Source: Bacteroidia bacterium
GTDB taxonomy: Bacteria; Bacteroidota; Bacteroidia; B-17B0; Aurantibacillaceae
Direction of reading: 5' to 3'
NCBI GenBank assembly: GCA_022841465.1
Contig: JALHRL010000014.1
Coordinates: 1 to 64,000, forward strand
DNA length: 64,000 bases
Each line of letters starts with the position of its first letter. Within the stretch, counting starts at the first letter, position 1. The notes under the pieces are model-generated. The model was given only the letters and a program-made list of their open reading frames with translations, did not search any database and was not told the DNA's origin. Of this stretch, positions 35,170 to 43,729 are shown piece after piece. Position numbers and translations under genes: made by a program.

Positions 35170-36183
35170 GTGTATTATTATCTTAATATTTTAAAAAAAC
35201 TAAGTGTATTTAAATTAATTAATTATTGCAAACTGCTAATTAGTTACCATGTGTCTAAAAACACGGGTAAAAATTTTCAAAATGCCTTGCCCGCAAGCTT
35301 AAGTGTTGAGCCTACTACCAGTTGTAATTTAAGATGCCCACAATGTCCAAGCGGTTTAAGGCAATTTTCAAGAGAAACAGGTATGTTGGAGATTACTTTT
35401 TTAAAGACTTTAATAAGCCAGGTAAAAAAACATGTGTTTAGTATTAATTTTTACTTTCAGGGAGAACCGTATTTAAATACAAACTTTTTAAAAATGGTAA
35501 AAGAAGCGCATCAGCATAAAATTTATACCATTACCAGTACCAATGCACATTATTTAAATGAAGAAAACTGTGTTGAAACCATTAAAAGCGGTTTAGATGA
35601 AATCATCATCTCCATTGATGGAATAACACAAGAAACATATGAAAAATATCGAATTGGCGGAAATATAGATAAAGTATTTAATGGTGCAGCTACTTTAATT
35701 GAAGCTAAAAGAAAATTAAAAAGTAAAACACCCTTCGTTATCTTTCAATTTGTAGTATTTAAGTTTAATGAAGCTGAAATTGATAAAATAAAATCAATTG
35801 GCACAAAAATGGGGGCAGATAAGGTTACTATAAAAACAGCACAAATTTATGATTTTGAAAAAAGCGAACACTTAATACCTGAAAATACAAAATACGCGCG
35901 TTACAAAAAAAACAAATGGGGCAAATGGGAAATTAAAAACCCATTAAAAAATCAGTGTTGGAGAATGTGGCAAGGGTCGGTAATAACATGGGATGGAAAA
36001 GTTGTGCCTTGTTGTTTTGATAAAGATGCCAAATATAAACTCGGTGATTTAAAAACAAACAGCTTTAAAGAAATTTGGTTTTCTGAGGCATATACCTCCT
36101 TTAGAAAATCAATATTAAAAAGCCGTAAAGAAATTGATATTTGCACTAATTGTACCGAGGGAACAAAAGTTTTCTCAGATTAA
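35170..36183 (+). CDS. Radical SAM protein with SPASM domain
   Basis: The radical SAM Cys motif CNLRCPQC near residue 53 binds the 4Fe-4S cluster that cleaves S-adenosylmethionine, followed by FQGEPYLN and SIDGITQETYEKYR typical of the barrel. The C-terminal part has CWRMWQGSVITWDGKVVPCC and DICTNC, a SPASM-type set of Cys for a further cluster. Such proteins modify peptides or sugars; nothing nearby looks like a precursor peptide, so the substrate is open. The start is a GTG (no ATG before residue 70). The stop overlaps that of hemD by 3 bp on the opposite strand. Confidence 0.9.
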   Translation: MYYYLNILKKLSVFKLINYCKLLISYHVSKNTGKNFQNALPASLSVEPTTSCNLRCPQCPSGLRQFSRETGMLEITFLKTLISQVKKHVFSINFYFQGEPYLNTNFLKMVKEAHQHKIYTITSTNAHYLNEENCVETIKSGLDEIIISIDGITQETYEKYRIGGNIDKVFNGAATLIEAKRKLKSKTPFVIFQFVVFKFNEAEIDKIKSIGTKMGADKVTIKTAQIYDFEKSEHLIPENTKYARYKKNKWGKWEIKNPLKNQCWRMWQGSVITWDGKVVPCCFDKDAKYKLGDLKTNSFKEIWFSEAYTSFRKSILKSRKEIDICTNCTEGTKVFSD

Positions 36184-37292
36184 CGCTTATTCGACTCTTT
36201 AATATAAGCATCAAGCGCACCTGACATACTTGGGTTTTGAGGATTAGGTGCAAAAATATCTAGCCTAAAACCTAACTGTTTTACATTTTGTGCGGTTGCA
36301 TAACCAAAAGCCGCAATTCTAACGTTGTTTTGCTTTAAGTTAGGGAAGTTTTGCTTTAAAGATTTAATACCCATGGGAGTAAAAAACACCACTACATCAT
36401 ATTCGTTCAGCGATTTTATATCACTTAAATCTGCGCAAACAGTCTTGTAAAAAGTTCCTTTGGTATATGTGATTTTTAACTCATCTAAAAAATCAACAAT
36501 TTGCTCCTTATGCACATCACTAACCGGAATTAAAAACTTTTCAGTTTTGTTCTTTTTTATAACGTCTACCAAATCAATAATTGTTCCGTGACCAAAAAAT
36601 ATTTTTCGTTTACGATACTGAATGTACTTTTGAAGGTAATATGCTGTTTGTTCGTTAATGCAAAAGTATTTCATTTCTTCCGGTACTGTAATTCGCATTT
36701 CGTTGCAAATTCTGAAATAATGATCTACGGCCAGTTTGCTTGTCATAATTACAGCACCGTGCGCCAAAATATCTATGCGTTGAGTTCTAAATTCTTGAGC
36801 ATTTAAACCTTCCACTTTAATAAATTGGCGAAAAGTTAAATTAAGTCCGAATTTTTTTGCCAAATCAAAATAAGGATTTCGTTCTGTTTCTATCGGCTTT
36901 GGCTGCGAAATTAAAATATTCTTTACTTTCGTTTTTGGGTGGTTGCTAACTTCAATTTTCGGAGGAGGCGGAAGAGCTATAAAGTTTTTTTTATTGGATT
37001 TCCTTATTCTCTTTTCTTCAGGCTTAGGGCTAACAATATGTACTTCAAGAAAATCCTTTTTTCCACTCTTTTTTGCTTTTACTTCAGCAACAGGCTTTGT
37101 GCTTTTTAAACCTTCTTTAACTGTTGGTTTAATAGTTTTTTTGGGTTTTGTAATTGATTTTTTTTGTGCCTTTTTAGGAGCAGCTTTTTTCTTTGGCGAA
37201 GCTATTGCTTTCTTTACCTTTTTTCCGGATTTTTTAGGAGCCGCTTTACTTGCTGTTTTTTTAGCTTTTTTTACTACTTTTTTTGCCGCCAT
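36180..37292 (-). CDS. hemD: Uroporphyrinogen-III synthase with a histone-H1-like N-terminal tail
   Basis: HemD closes and inverts hydroxymethylbilane to uroporphyrinogen III in haem synthesis. The enzyme part starts near residue 123 (VKNILISQPKPIETERNPYF) and includes AVIMTSKLAVDHYFRIC, KYFCINEQTAYYLQKYIQYR and VVFFTPMGIKSL, matching Bacteroidota HemD. Ahead of it lie about 110 residues of Lys/Ala/Pro-rich sequence (MAAKKVVKKAKKTASKAAP and similar), like histone H1 tails. HemD of other bacteria is about 250 residues, so this 370-residue form has a large extension. The neighbour DUF4271 gene ends 12 bp upstream, an arrangement common in the phylum. Confidence 0.92.
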   Translation of the reverse strand: MAAKKVVKKAKKTASKAAPKKSGKKVKKAIASPKKKAAPKKAQKKSITKPKKTIKPTVKEGLKSTKPVAEVKAKKSGKKDFLEVHIVSPKPEEKRIRKSNKKNFIALPPPPKIEVSNHPKTKVKNILISQPKPIETERNPYFDLAKKFGLNLTFRQFIKVEGLNAQEFRTQRIDILAHGAVIMTSKLAVDHYFRICNEMRITVPEEMKYFCINEQTAYYLQKYIQYRKRKIFFGHGTIIDLVDVIKKNKTEKFLIPVSDVHKEQIVDFLDELKITYTKGTFYKTVCADLSDIKSLNEYDVVVFFTPMGIKSLKQNFPNLKQNNVRIAAFGYATAQNVKQLGFRLDIFAPNPQNPSMSGALDAYIKESNKR

Positions 37293-37304
37293 CCTAAACG
37301 TAAA

Positions 37305-38018
37305 TTAAAAATTTGTAATTATAAATTTTGTAAAAACTAAAAAAGGTAAAATTTCTAAGGCACAAAGATAAATAAAAACTTGTAATAAGCCCACATGATT
37401 TTCAAATAAACTAAAAATTAATCCGCGATAAACCTTTATTATAAACCCAAAAAACAAAATAACCCCTATGCTAATTATAAAATAGGGAGAAGATAAGCCA
37501 CTAAACTCAACAATAACTAATGCCGGCAGCAGTATTAAACCCAAAGCTTGGTTAATTACAAGATTGCTGTAAAATATTTCAGTACCTAATTGGTAGGAGT
37601 TAGTAACAGTAATTACAAGCATTTTTAAAAGGTATTTTAATCCATGAAACACAGTTGTTGCAACAATAAAAAATAAGTATTGCAAAAAGGGCGTTTTACC
37701 TTGTAGAATAATATTAAACTGATAGTTTAGTTTATATATAAAAAATGCAAACATCAGTACAAAAAGAATACTTAGTGCGTAAGAAGTAGGATTGAGCGGA
37801 TTAAATTCTTCTCGCTCCAATTGTCTAATTGCTTGTAGATTATAGGATGAACGAAACGTCATAGCCAACTTATACGGCGTTGCAACTCTTAAATAAATAA
37901 AAATAGAGAAGCAAAAAAGCATTAATAATGATGGCCAAACCGCTGTATAGCTATCGTTAAAAATAGGGTACAAATTAACGGGCTTTAAATTATGATTTGT
38001 AAAAATGTGTTCGTACAC
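37305..38018 (-). CDS. DUF4271 integral membrane protein
   Basis: A 237-residue protein with about six membrane helices (SLLMLFCFSIFIYLRV; ALSILFVLMFAFFIYKL; YLFFIVATTVFHGLKYLL; LILLPALVIVEFSGL; FIISIGVILFFGFII; LLQVFIYLCALEILPF). The family is restricted largely to Bacteroidota and almost always sits next to hemD, as here. Function is unknown; a role tied to haem or envelope is only suggested by context. The start codon is a GTG directly after the previous gene; no in-frame ATG precedes it. Confidence 0.88.
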   Translation of the reverse strand: MYEHIFTNHNLKPVNLYPIFNDSYTAVWPSLLMLFCFSIFIYLRVATPYKLAMTFRSSYNLQAIRQLEREEFNPLNPTSYALSILFVLMFAFFIYKLNYQFNIILQGKTPFLQYLFFIVATTVFHGLKYLLKMLVITVTNSYQLGTEIFYSNLVINQALGLILLPALVIVEFSGLSSPYFIISIGVILFFGFIIKVYRGLIFSLFENHVGLLQVFIYLCALEILPFLVFTKFIITNF

Positions 38019-38023
38019 AATAA

Positions 38024-38962
38024 TTATAATGCAAACGTTCTTGAAATGCAGAATCCAAATTTAACCTGACCTTTTAACCAACTATCTGCAGTATATGTAA
38101 GAAAATTATTCTCAATTAAACCCCCTGCATTGGTAAAGAAGAGGCTAAAAACATGCCCTCCTGTTTCCATTTCAACGCCAAAGGATAGTGGCATTTTTAC
38201 ATCGTCGTTGTTTTGGTAAAATTTATTAAAGTTGTGAAAGTAATCACCAATTAAACTCATTCGTTTGGTTATTTTAATGCGGCCACCTATACCTAACGAA
38301 AATAAACCGTTTTCATCCTCAGCATTGTTATTCGTGTTTATTCTTTGCACAATAAAATTTCTATGAAAATAAGTAGGTAATAGTTGTAAAGAAATTGCTT
38401 TATTGATTTTACTGGCAATAATTAATTGAGCCACATAATTAAAACGATGCAATTCATTTGTTTTAAAATTTTTCTCTACACCGGAGTAAAGCAAAGAAGT
38501 GGGATTATGATTATAGCCTACATCACCAAAAAAAGTTAATGTAACCGGAACCTTAAAATCAGTTGTTTGCTTTAAAAACTTCCATTTTAAACTCCCGTCA
38601 ATTTGCTTATTCATTCGGCTTCTGCCAATTCCTAAGGTAATATCGTCCGTTAAACCATAATCAAAACTAAAACGGATATCATTTACCGCATCAAAACCAA
38701 AAAATGTTTGAAATGTTTGATTAATTGGATTAGGATCGTTGGTGTTGTATATATTCCCAAATCGGTGAGAAATTCTAAAATCTAAGTGTTTTGCCTTCAC
38801 CGTTTCAATGGTTTGAGCATTTCCTATTTTAAATGTTTTAAAAGTTGCGTACACTTTTTTATTTGTTTCTTGGTTGGTATTCACCAAGGCTAACAAATCT
38901 TCTTCCTGCGCTATTAAGGTGCCGGCAAATAACAAAAAAGTTAAGGGCAGGTATTTCTTCAT
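38024..38962 (-). CDS. DUF5777 outer-membrane beta-barrel protein
   Basis: A 312-residue exported protein. The signal is KKYLPLTFLLFAGTLIAQ. The mature part matches DUF5777 as I recall it: VYATFKTFKIGNAQTIE near 40, HLDFRISHRFG, FGFDAVNDIRFSFDYGLTDD, then paired strands to the end (KFGFCISRTFAL). These are predicted barrels commonly next to yceI genes, as here. The ATG at 38962 is used; a TTG two codons earlier is unlikely. It lies 12 bp downstream of yceI and 5 bp upstream of the DUF4271 gene, so one operon. Confidence 0.88.
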   Translation of the reverse strand: MKKYLPLTFLLFAGTLIAQEEDLLALVNTNQETNKKVYATFKTFKIGNAQTIETVKAKHLDFRISHRFGNIYNTNDPNPINQTFQTFFGFDAVNDIRFSFDYGLTDDITLGIGRSRMNKQIDGSLKWKFLKQTTDFKVPVTLTFFGDVGYNHNPTSLLYSGVEKNFKTNELHRFNYVAQLIIASKINKAISLQLLPTYFHRNFIVQRINTNNNAEDENGLFSLGIGGRIKITKRMSLIGDYFHNFNKFYQNNDDVKMPLSFGVEMETGGHVFSLFFTNAGGLIENNFLTYTADSWLKGQVKFGFCISRTFAL

Positions 38963-38974
38963 AAACAAAACGGG

Positions 38975-39532
38975 TTATTTCTTTTGGAATGGTTCTAAAA
39001 CACTGTAAACATCAACATCTACAACTTCTGCAATGTTTTTTACATACATAGATGGTACTTTAATTTTATAATCCACTACACTAATTTTGAATTTAGTTTT
39101 AATGGTTAACTCGTTACCCTTTTTTGTAATGGTGCCTTCGTATGTTTCTTCTTTGGTTTCTCCATGAATTTCCATTTTTCCGGTAACCGTAACCTTTGTT
39201 TCGCCATCTTTCGTTAAATCAACTTGCTCGTTAATTTTTCCTTTAAAAATAGCATTCGGAAATTTTTCAGTTTCCATGTAATTTTCATTAAAATGTTCTT
39301 CCATTAAAGAGTTTTTAAACTTAAACGCAATAACATTTATTATTATTTGAATATTGTTGGTTGAAGGGTTGTAAACAATTACTCCACCGTTATTTGTTGC
39401 CGTAATATCTTCCAGCGGAGCCTTAGAAAAAAAAGAAATTTTAGTGGTTCCTTCTTTTGCCTTATACATTTGGGCATTTACATTTAATGCAAACAAGGCT
39501 GATAAAATTAATGTGAAAAAAGCTTTAAGCAT
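38975..39532 (-). CDS. YceI-family periplasmic lipid-binding-like protein
   Basis: YceI proteins are lipocalin-like barrels that bind isoprenoids such as long-chain quinone precursors. This 185-residue member has a signal peptide (AFFTLILSALFALNVNAQ), then KAKEGTTKISFFSKAPLEDI, AFKFKNSLMEEHFNENYMET, FPNAIFKGKI near 95 and VTGKMEIHGETKEETYEG, the family core. It is first in the leftward run yceI-DUF5777-DUF4271-hemD and has a well-formed promoter directly upstream. Confidence 0.92.
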   Translation of the reverse strand: MLKAFFTLILSALFALNVNAQMYKAKEGTTKISFFSKAPLEDITATNNGGVIVYNPSTNNIQIIINVIAFKFKNSLMEEHFNENYMETEKFPNAIFKGKINEQVDLTKDGETKVTVTGKMEIHGETKEETYEGTITKKGNELTIKTKFKISVVDYKIKVPSMYVKNIAEVVDVDVYSVLEPFQKK

Positions 39533-39548
39533 ATTTCTAAATTTTAAT

Positions 39549-39579
39549 CAAATATACCTTAAATTAAGCTAAAGTGCAA
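39549..39579 (-). promoter_or_regulatory. Promoter for the yceI-hemD operon
   Basis: On the - strand TTG (39579-39577, as TTTG with 39580) is followed after 20 bp by TATATTTG (39556-39549), a full TTG-N17-23-TAnnTTTG match 17 bp before the yceI ATG. The -33 part lies within the end of mutY, so mutY is probably separate from the operon. Confidence 0.65.
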
Positions 39580-40616
39580 ATACTCAAAAACTTATCAATT
39601 AATCGCGGCCAAGCCAGTTGATGCATGTTTGATTGTTTAATTTTACTTGCCTCTTTACTAAAAATAGTATTACACTTTATAATTGTAAACTGAGTAATTA
39701 AATGCTGGTGAGAAAGGATATGCTTTAGCTTATGCTGTTTGTTTTCTATCACATAATGTTTTCCAATGATCTTTAATAAATTTTTATTTTTCAAAAGCTG
39801 ATACAATTCTGTCTCCTCATCGGTTTCTATTAAAAACAATTCGTTTAATCCTTGCCAAATGTCTTTAGCTGTTCTTTTGTTATAGAGCACATCTCCCTTT
39901 TTATCTATCAATAAAAAATAATTAAAATAACGTTTGCGTACTTTCGTTTTCTTTTCTTTAACCGGTAAGGCCGCAACCATCCCTCTTTCAAAAGCAAAGC
40001 ATTTACTTTTTAAAACACAAACGGTACAATTTGGGTTTACCGGTTTACACATTTGTGAACCAAATTCCATAATGGCTTGATTATATAAGGCCGGATTTTT
40101 TTTATTTAAAAGTACTTGCGCCAACTCTTCAAATTGCTTTTTGCCTGATGAACTATCAATAGGTGTTTTTATTCCGTAAACGCGACTTAATACTCTGTAA
40201 ACATTTCCATCTATTACAGCATGCGGCAAATTATAGGCAAAACTTGCTATGGCAGCTGCAGTATATGTTCCAACTCCTTTTAATTCTATTATTTGATTGT
40301 ATGTGCATGGGAAATTGCCATTAAATTTAGTGTTTATCAATTTTGCACTTAAATGTAGGTTACGCGCTCTAGAATAATAACCCAAGCCTTGCCACAATTT
40401 AAGCACCTCCTCTTCCTTGGCTTTGGCTAATTTTTCTACAATTGGGTACTTTTTAACAAATGCTTCATAGTAAGAAAGACCCTGCTCTACCCTGGTTTGT
40501 TGCAATATAATTTCACTTAACCATATAAAATAAGGGTTAGTGGTTTCTCGCCAAGGTAAATTACGCTTGTTTTTCGTGTACCATTGCTCTATTTTTCTTC
40601 CAAATTCGGGGTCCAT
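39564..40616 (-). CDS. mutY: A/G-specific adenine glycosylase MutY
   Basis: MutY removes adenine mispaired with 8-oxoguanine. The 350-residue protein has the N-terminal catalytic helix with IILQQTRVEQ (catalytic Glu near 36), the helix-hairpin-helix LKGVGTYTAAAIAS near 113, HAVIDGNVYRVLSR with catalytic Asp near 135, and the 4Fe-4S Cys cluster CKPVNPNCTVCVLKSKC near 190. The C-terminal part (about 225-350) is the NUDIX-like 8-oxoG recognition domain. It is divergent from the HU gene. Confidence 0.96.
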   Translation of the reverse strand: MDPEFGRKIEQWYTKNKRNLPWRETTNPYFIWLSEIILQQTRVEQGLSYYEAFVKKYPIVEKLAKAKEEEVLKLWQGLGYYSRARNLHLSAKLINTKFNGNFPCTYNQIIELKGVGTYTAAAIASFAYNLPHAVIDGNVYRVLSRVYGIKTPIDSSSGKKQFEELAQVLLNKKNPALYNQAIMEFGSQMCKPVNPNCTVCVLKSKCFAFERGMVAALPVKEKKTKVRKRYFNYFLLIDKKGDVLYNKRTAKDIWQGLNELFLIETDEETELYQLLKNKNLLKIIGKHYVIENKQHKLKHILSHQHLITQFTIIKCNTIFSKEASKIKQSNMHQLAWPRLIDKFLSICTLA

Positions 40617-40672
40617 TAGGGCTATTTTTGGGTAAATGTGAAGATTTTCTCGAATTTTTCAATTTATTTTTT

Positions 40673-40699
40673 TTGGTTTTAATTAAAATACTATCTTTG
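40673..40699 (+). promoter_or_regulatory. Promoter for the HU gene
   Basis: TTG at 40673-40675 (within TTTTGG) and TATCTTTG at 40692-40699 are 16 bp apart, one short of the usual range but with a perfect -7. The ATG lies 48 bp downstream. No other feature is visible in the 131-bp divergent gap. Confidence 0.6.
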
Positions 40700-40747
40700 C
40701 TCCCCTATTTTAAAATTTCAATTAATTGATTTTAAATAATTTGAGAG

Positions 40748-41062
40748 ATGACAAAAGCAGATATTGTAAACGAGATTTCAGAAAAAACAGGTGTTGAGAA
40801 AATTGCGGTTCAAGCTACTGTAGAAGCCTTTATGAAAACCATCCGCAATTCAATGATTGAAGGTAAAAATGTTTACCTACGTGGATTTGGAACATTTGTA
40901 GTAAAGAAAAGAGCTGAGAAAATTGGCCGTAATATTTCTAAAAATACTACAGTTGTTATTCCGGCGCATTTTATTCCGGCATTTAAACCGGCTAAAACTT
41001 TTGCAGAGCGCGTAAAACGCAATGTAAAATCGGCAGAGCCGGAACCAAAAAATGATGATTAA
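40748..41062 (+). CDS. HU-family DNA-binding protein
   Basis: A small nucleoid protein that bends DNA as a dimer. It has KADIVNEISEKTGVEK at the start, the FGTFVVKKRAEKIGRN beta-arm region near 48 and the VVIPAHFIPAFKPAKTF segment in place of the more usual P-A-x-x-x-P-x-F-x-x-G/A-K. The 104-residue length exceeds canonical HU (about 90) by an acidic tail (SAEPEPKNDD). It leads a rightward run with the TPR protein, COX24-like protein and RNase G, a gene order I associate with Bacteroidota. Confidence 0.95.
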   Translation: MTKADIVNEISEKTGVEKIAVQATVEAFMKTIRNSMIEGKNVYLRGFGTFVVKKRAEKIGRNISKNTTVVIPAHFIPAFKPAKTFAERVKRNVKSAEPEPKNDD

Positions 41063-41082
41063 TAATTTTGATGTAAGTTAAA

Positions 41083-41910
41083 GTGAAGCCCATTCAAGTT
41101 AAAATAGCTTTAACTGCAGGTGCGTTTTTACTGTTCGTTCTTTTATTTAATGCAAACCGAATTGCTCCTTCAAAAAAAGAAGCAATGGGATCTAACAACA
41201 AAACTGGCATTACAAATAATGCCAACATTGATGTTTATGCCAACATTGCTGAAAAAAACTTAAATGAGGAACTAAAAACCAAATTTAATTTTTTTAAAAA
41301 AGAGGCGGTAAAAAATGCCAACTACTTTGATAGCCTTGCAACACTTTGGGATAATTTAAAAAAACCAGATGTTGCTTCTTTAAACATGGAAAGGAAGGCC
41401 TTGCAAACAAAAAAGGCAGCAGATTGGTTTATGGCCGGAAACAGGTATTATTACAGTGTTCCGTTTATAAAAGACGAAACTGAACTTCCTGTTTTATACG
41501 AAAGTGCAGTGCGTTGTTTTAAAAAAGGCCTAGAACTTGACCCCAAGGATAACGATGCAAAAATTATGTTGGCCTCTTGTTATGTTGAAGGTACAAACAA
41601 CCCAATGGATGGTATTACCCTTTTAAAAGAAGTTGAAAAGGTAGACAGCAACAATGTAAAATTACAATTAGCTTTTGCCTTCTTTTCCGTTAAAAGTAAC
41701 CAAATGGATAAAGCCATTAAAAGGTTTAATAAGGTTTTAGAAGTTGACCCTAACTATATTGAAGCTTATTTACACTTAGCAGATATATACGAACAAATGA
41801 ATAATACCGATAAAACAATTGAAGCATTAGAAAAATACGCCGCTAAAACCAACGACCCTATGTCGAAGAGCGAAGTGGAGAAATACATAAAACAATTAAA
41901 ATTAAAATAA
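41083..41910 (+). CDS. TPR-repeat membrane-anchored protein
   Basis: A 275-residue protein with one N-terminal membrane helix (IALTAGAFLLFVLLFNA) and no cleavage site, so probably anchored and facing the periplasm. The body holds about three TPR units: YESAVRCFKKGLELDPKDND near 145, KAIKRFNKVLEVDPNYIEAY near 215 and ADIYEQMNNTDKTIEALEKY after it. The start is a GTG; an ATG 12 bp upstream is followed at once by a stop. Function unknown; TPR proteins commonly assemble complexes. It lies between HU and the COX24-like gene. Confidence 0.88.
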   Translation: MKPIQVKIALTAGAFLLFVLLFNANRIAPSKKEAMGSNNKTGITNNANIDVYANIAEKNLNEELKTKFNFFKKEAVKNANYFDSLATLWDNLKKPDVASLNMERKALQTKKAADWFMAGNRYYYSVPFIKDETELPVLYESAVRCFKKGLELDPKDNDAKIMLASCYVEGTNNPMDGITLLKEVEKVDSNNVKLQLAFAFFSVKSNQMDKAIKRFNKVLEVDPNYIEAYLHLADIYEQMNNTDKTIEALEKYAAKTNDPMSKSEVEKYIKQLKLK

Positions 41911-41937
41911 ATAGAATATTAACTTAAAAATTAATTT

Positions 41938-42027
41938 ATGCCAAGCGGAAAGAAAAGAAAAAGACATAAAATGGCAACTCATAAGCGTAAAAAACGCCTA
42001 AGAAAGAATCGCCATAAGAAAAAATAA
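41938..42027 (+). CDS. AURKAIP1/COX24-like small basic protein (29 aa)
   Basis: Translated directly from the ATG at 41938: MPSGKKRKRHKMATHKRKKR and nine more basic residues, then TAA. This short, Lys/Arg-rich sequence is the annotated AURKAIP1/COX24-domain protein of Bacteroidota, related to the mitochondrial ribosomal protein mS38; a ribosomal role is therefore likely. It lies 27 bp after the TPR gene and 145 bp before the RNase G gene. Confidence 0.92.
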   Translation: MPSGKKRKRHKMATHKRKKRLRKNRHKKK

Positions 42028-42096
42028 CCTTAGGTTATTTAATCTATAATTAGCAATAGCAGAAAATTTTTCTGTTTATACTTCAAACTATTATTA

Positions 42097-42148
42097 AAGA
42101 AAACAGGTAATGGAATTCATTGTTATGTATTCACGTTCCTGCTTTCTT
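42097..42148 (+). promoter_or_regulatory. Hairpin in the leader of the RNase E/G gene
   Basis: AAGAAAACAGG (42097-42107) pairs with CCTGCTTTCTT (42138-42148) with one G-U type mismatch, enclosing a 30-nt loop, 24 bp before the GTG start. The gap also has a smaller dyad CAGAAAA/TTTTCTG near 42060. A transcript leader with such structure could be a site where the RNase controls its own mRNA, as with E. coli rne, but this is inference. Confidence 0.4.
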
Positions 42149-42172
42149 ATTATATAATTAAATTTATTTAGC

Positions 42173-43729
42173 GTGAACCATGAATTAATAATTAATTCAA
42201 CAGCCAACGAAGTGGTAATAGCGCTGTTAAGCGACAAGCGCCTTATTGAGCTTCACCGTGAAAAAAGCAACTCTCGCTTTATGGTGGGTGATATTTATTT
42301 TGGTAAAGCAAAAAAGGTGATGACCGGCCTTAACGCTGCCTTTGTGGATGTTGGATACGATAAAGACGCCTTTTTACATTATTTGGATTTAGGCCCACAA
42401 GCTAACTCTTTAATAAAATTTGTTGACGCCGTAAAATCAGGCAAACAAAATGTTAGCAACCTCATGTATTTTAAAAATGAGGGAGAAATTAAAAAAGACG
42501 GAAAAATTAATGAGGTAATAAAAAGTGGTCAACATGTTTTAGTACAAGTTGCTAAAGAACCTATTAGCGCAAAAGGACCTCGAATTACAACCGAAATTAG
42601 TTTAGCCGGAAGATACTTAGTGCTTATTCCATTCTCCGATAAAATTTCTGTTTCCTCAAAAATCAGAAACTTTGAAGAAAAAAATCGCTTAAAAGAATTA
42701 ATGCAAAGCATAAAGCCCAAAAACTTTGGTGTAATTGTGCGTACTGTTGCAGAAGGTAAAACCGTTGCAGAATTAGAAGCAGATTTAAATGATTTAATTA
42801 AGAAGTGGGACGAGTGTTTTAAGCAATTAAAAACAGCCGAGCCGCCTTTAAGAGTATTGGGCGAAATGGACAGAACCAACTCTATTTTGCGCGATTTTTT
42901 AAATGCTTCTTTTAATGCTATTCATGTAAACGATCAAAAAATATTTGACGATTTAAAAACTTACTTAAAAAGTATTGCCCCTGATAAGGTTGATATTATT
43001 AAACTGTACACCGGTAAAATTCCAATTTTTGATGCATTTAGTGTAGAAAAACAAATTAAAAGTTTGTTTGGAAAAACAGTGCACATGAAAAGCGGAGCGT
43101 ACCTGGTAATTGAACACACGGAAGCTTTACACGTATTTGATGTTAATAGCGGAAACAGAGCAAAAAGTGATAGCAGCCAGGAAGAAAACGCTTTAGAAGT
43201 AAACCTGGAAGCAGCAGTAGAAGTTGCCCGCCAATTACGTTTGCGTGATATGGGTGGTATTATTGTAGTAGATTTTATTGACTTACACAGTTCTGAAAAT
43301 CGTAAATTATTATTTGATAAACTGAAAGAGGAAATGAAGTACGATCGTGCAAAACACAACATACTTCCTCCAAGTAAATTTGGTTTAATTCAAATTACTC
43401 GTCAGCGTTTACGCCCCGAAATTAATGTAGAAGTAACGGAAACTTGTGCAAGTTGCAATGGAACCGGAAAAGCACAACCTAGTTTGTTGTTTGTTGACCA
43501 AATTGAAAATTCTTTGCGCTTTATTATTAAAAACCAAAACCAAAAAAACATTACCCTGCAAGTACACCCTTACATTGAAGCATTTATTACCAAAGGAAGC
43601 TGGTTTAGCAGTAAACAATGGAAATGGTATTTTGAATTTAAACAAAAAATAAAAGTAGTGCCTGTAGAAAGTTATGGTTTTATGGAATACCACTTCTTTA
43701 ATAAAGAAATGGATGAAATAATCATTTAA
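42173..43729 (+). CDS. rng: Rne/Rng-family ribonuclease (RNase G/E)
   Basis: An endoribonuclease for rRNA maturation and mRNA decay. The 518-residue length is the RNase G-like core without the long E. coli RNase E tail. It has an S1 domain near residues 36-130 (MVGDIYFGKAKKVMTGLNAAFVDVG), the DNase I-like catalytic part with VFDVNSGNR near 322 and IVVDFIDL near 365 (metal Asp residues), and the zinc-link Cys pair CASCNGTG near 425. The start is a GTG; the nearby ATG is out of frame. Its stop abuts that of hemH on the other strand with no gap. Confidence 0.95.
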   Translation: MNHELIINSTANEVVIALLSDKRLIELHREKSNSRFMVGDIYFGKAKKVMTGLNAAFVDVGYDKDAFLHYLDLGPQANSLIKFVDAVKSGKQNVSNLMYFKNEGEIKKDGKINEVIKSGQHVLVQVAKEPISAKGPRITTEISLAGRYLVLIPFSDKISVSSKIRNFEEKNRLKELMQSIKPKNFGVIVRTVAEGKTVAELEADLNDLIKKWDECFKQLKTAEPPLRVLGEMDRTNSILRDFLNASFNAIHVNDQKIFDDLKTYLKSIAPDKVDIIKLYTGKIPIFDAFSVEKQIKSLFGKTVHMKSGAYLVIEHTEALHVFDVNSGNRAKSDSSQEENALEVNLEAAVEVARQLRLRDMGGIIVVDFIDLHSSENRKLLFDKLKEEMKYDRAKHNILPPSKFGLIQITRQRLRPEINVEVTETCASCNGTGKAQPSLLFVDQIENSLRFIIKNQNQKNITLQVHPYIEAFITKGSWFSSKQWKWYFEFKQKIKVVPVESYGFMEYHFFNKEMDEIII

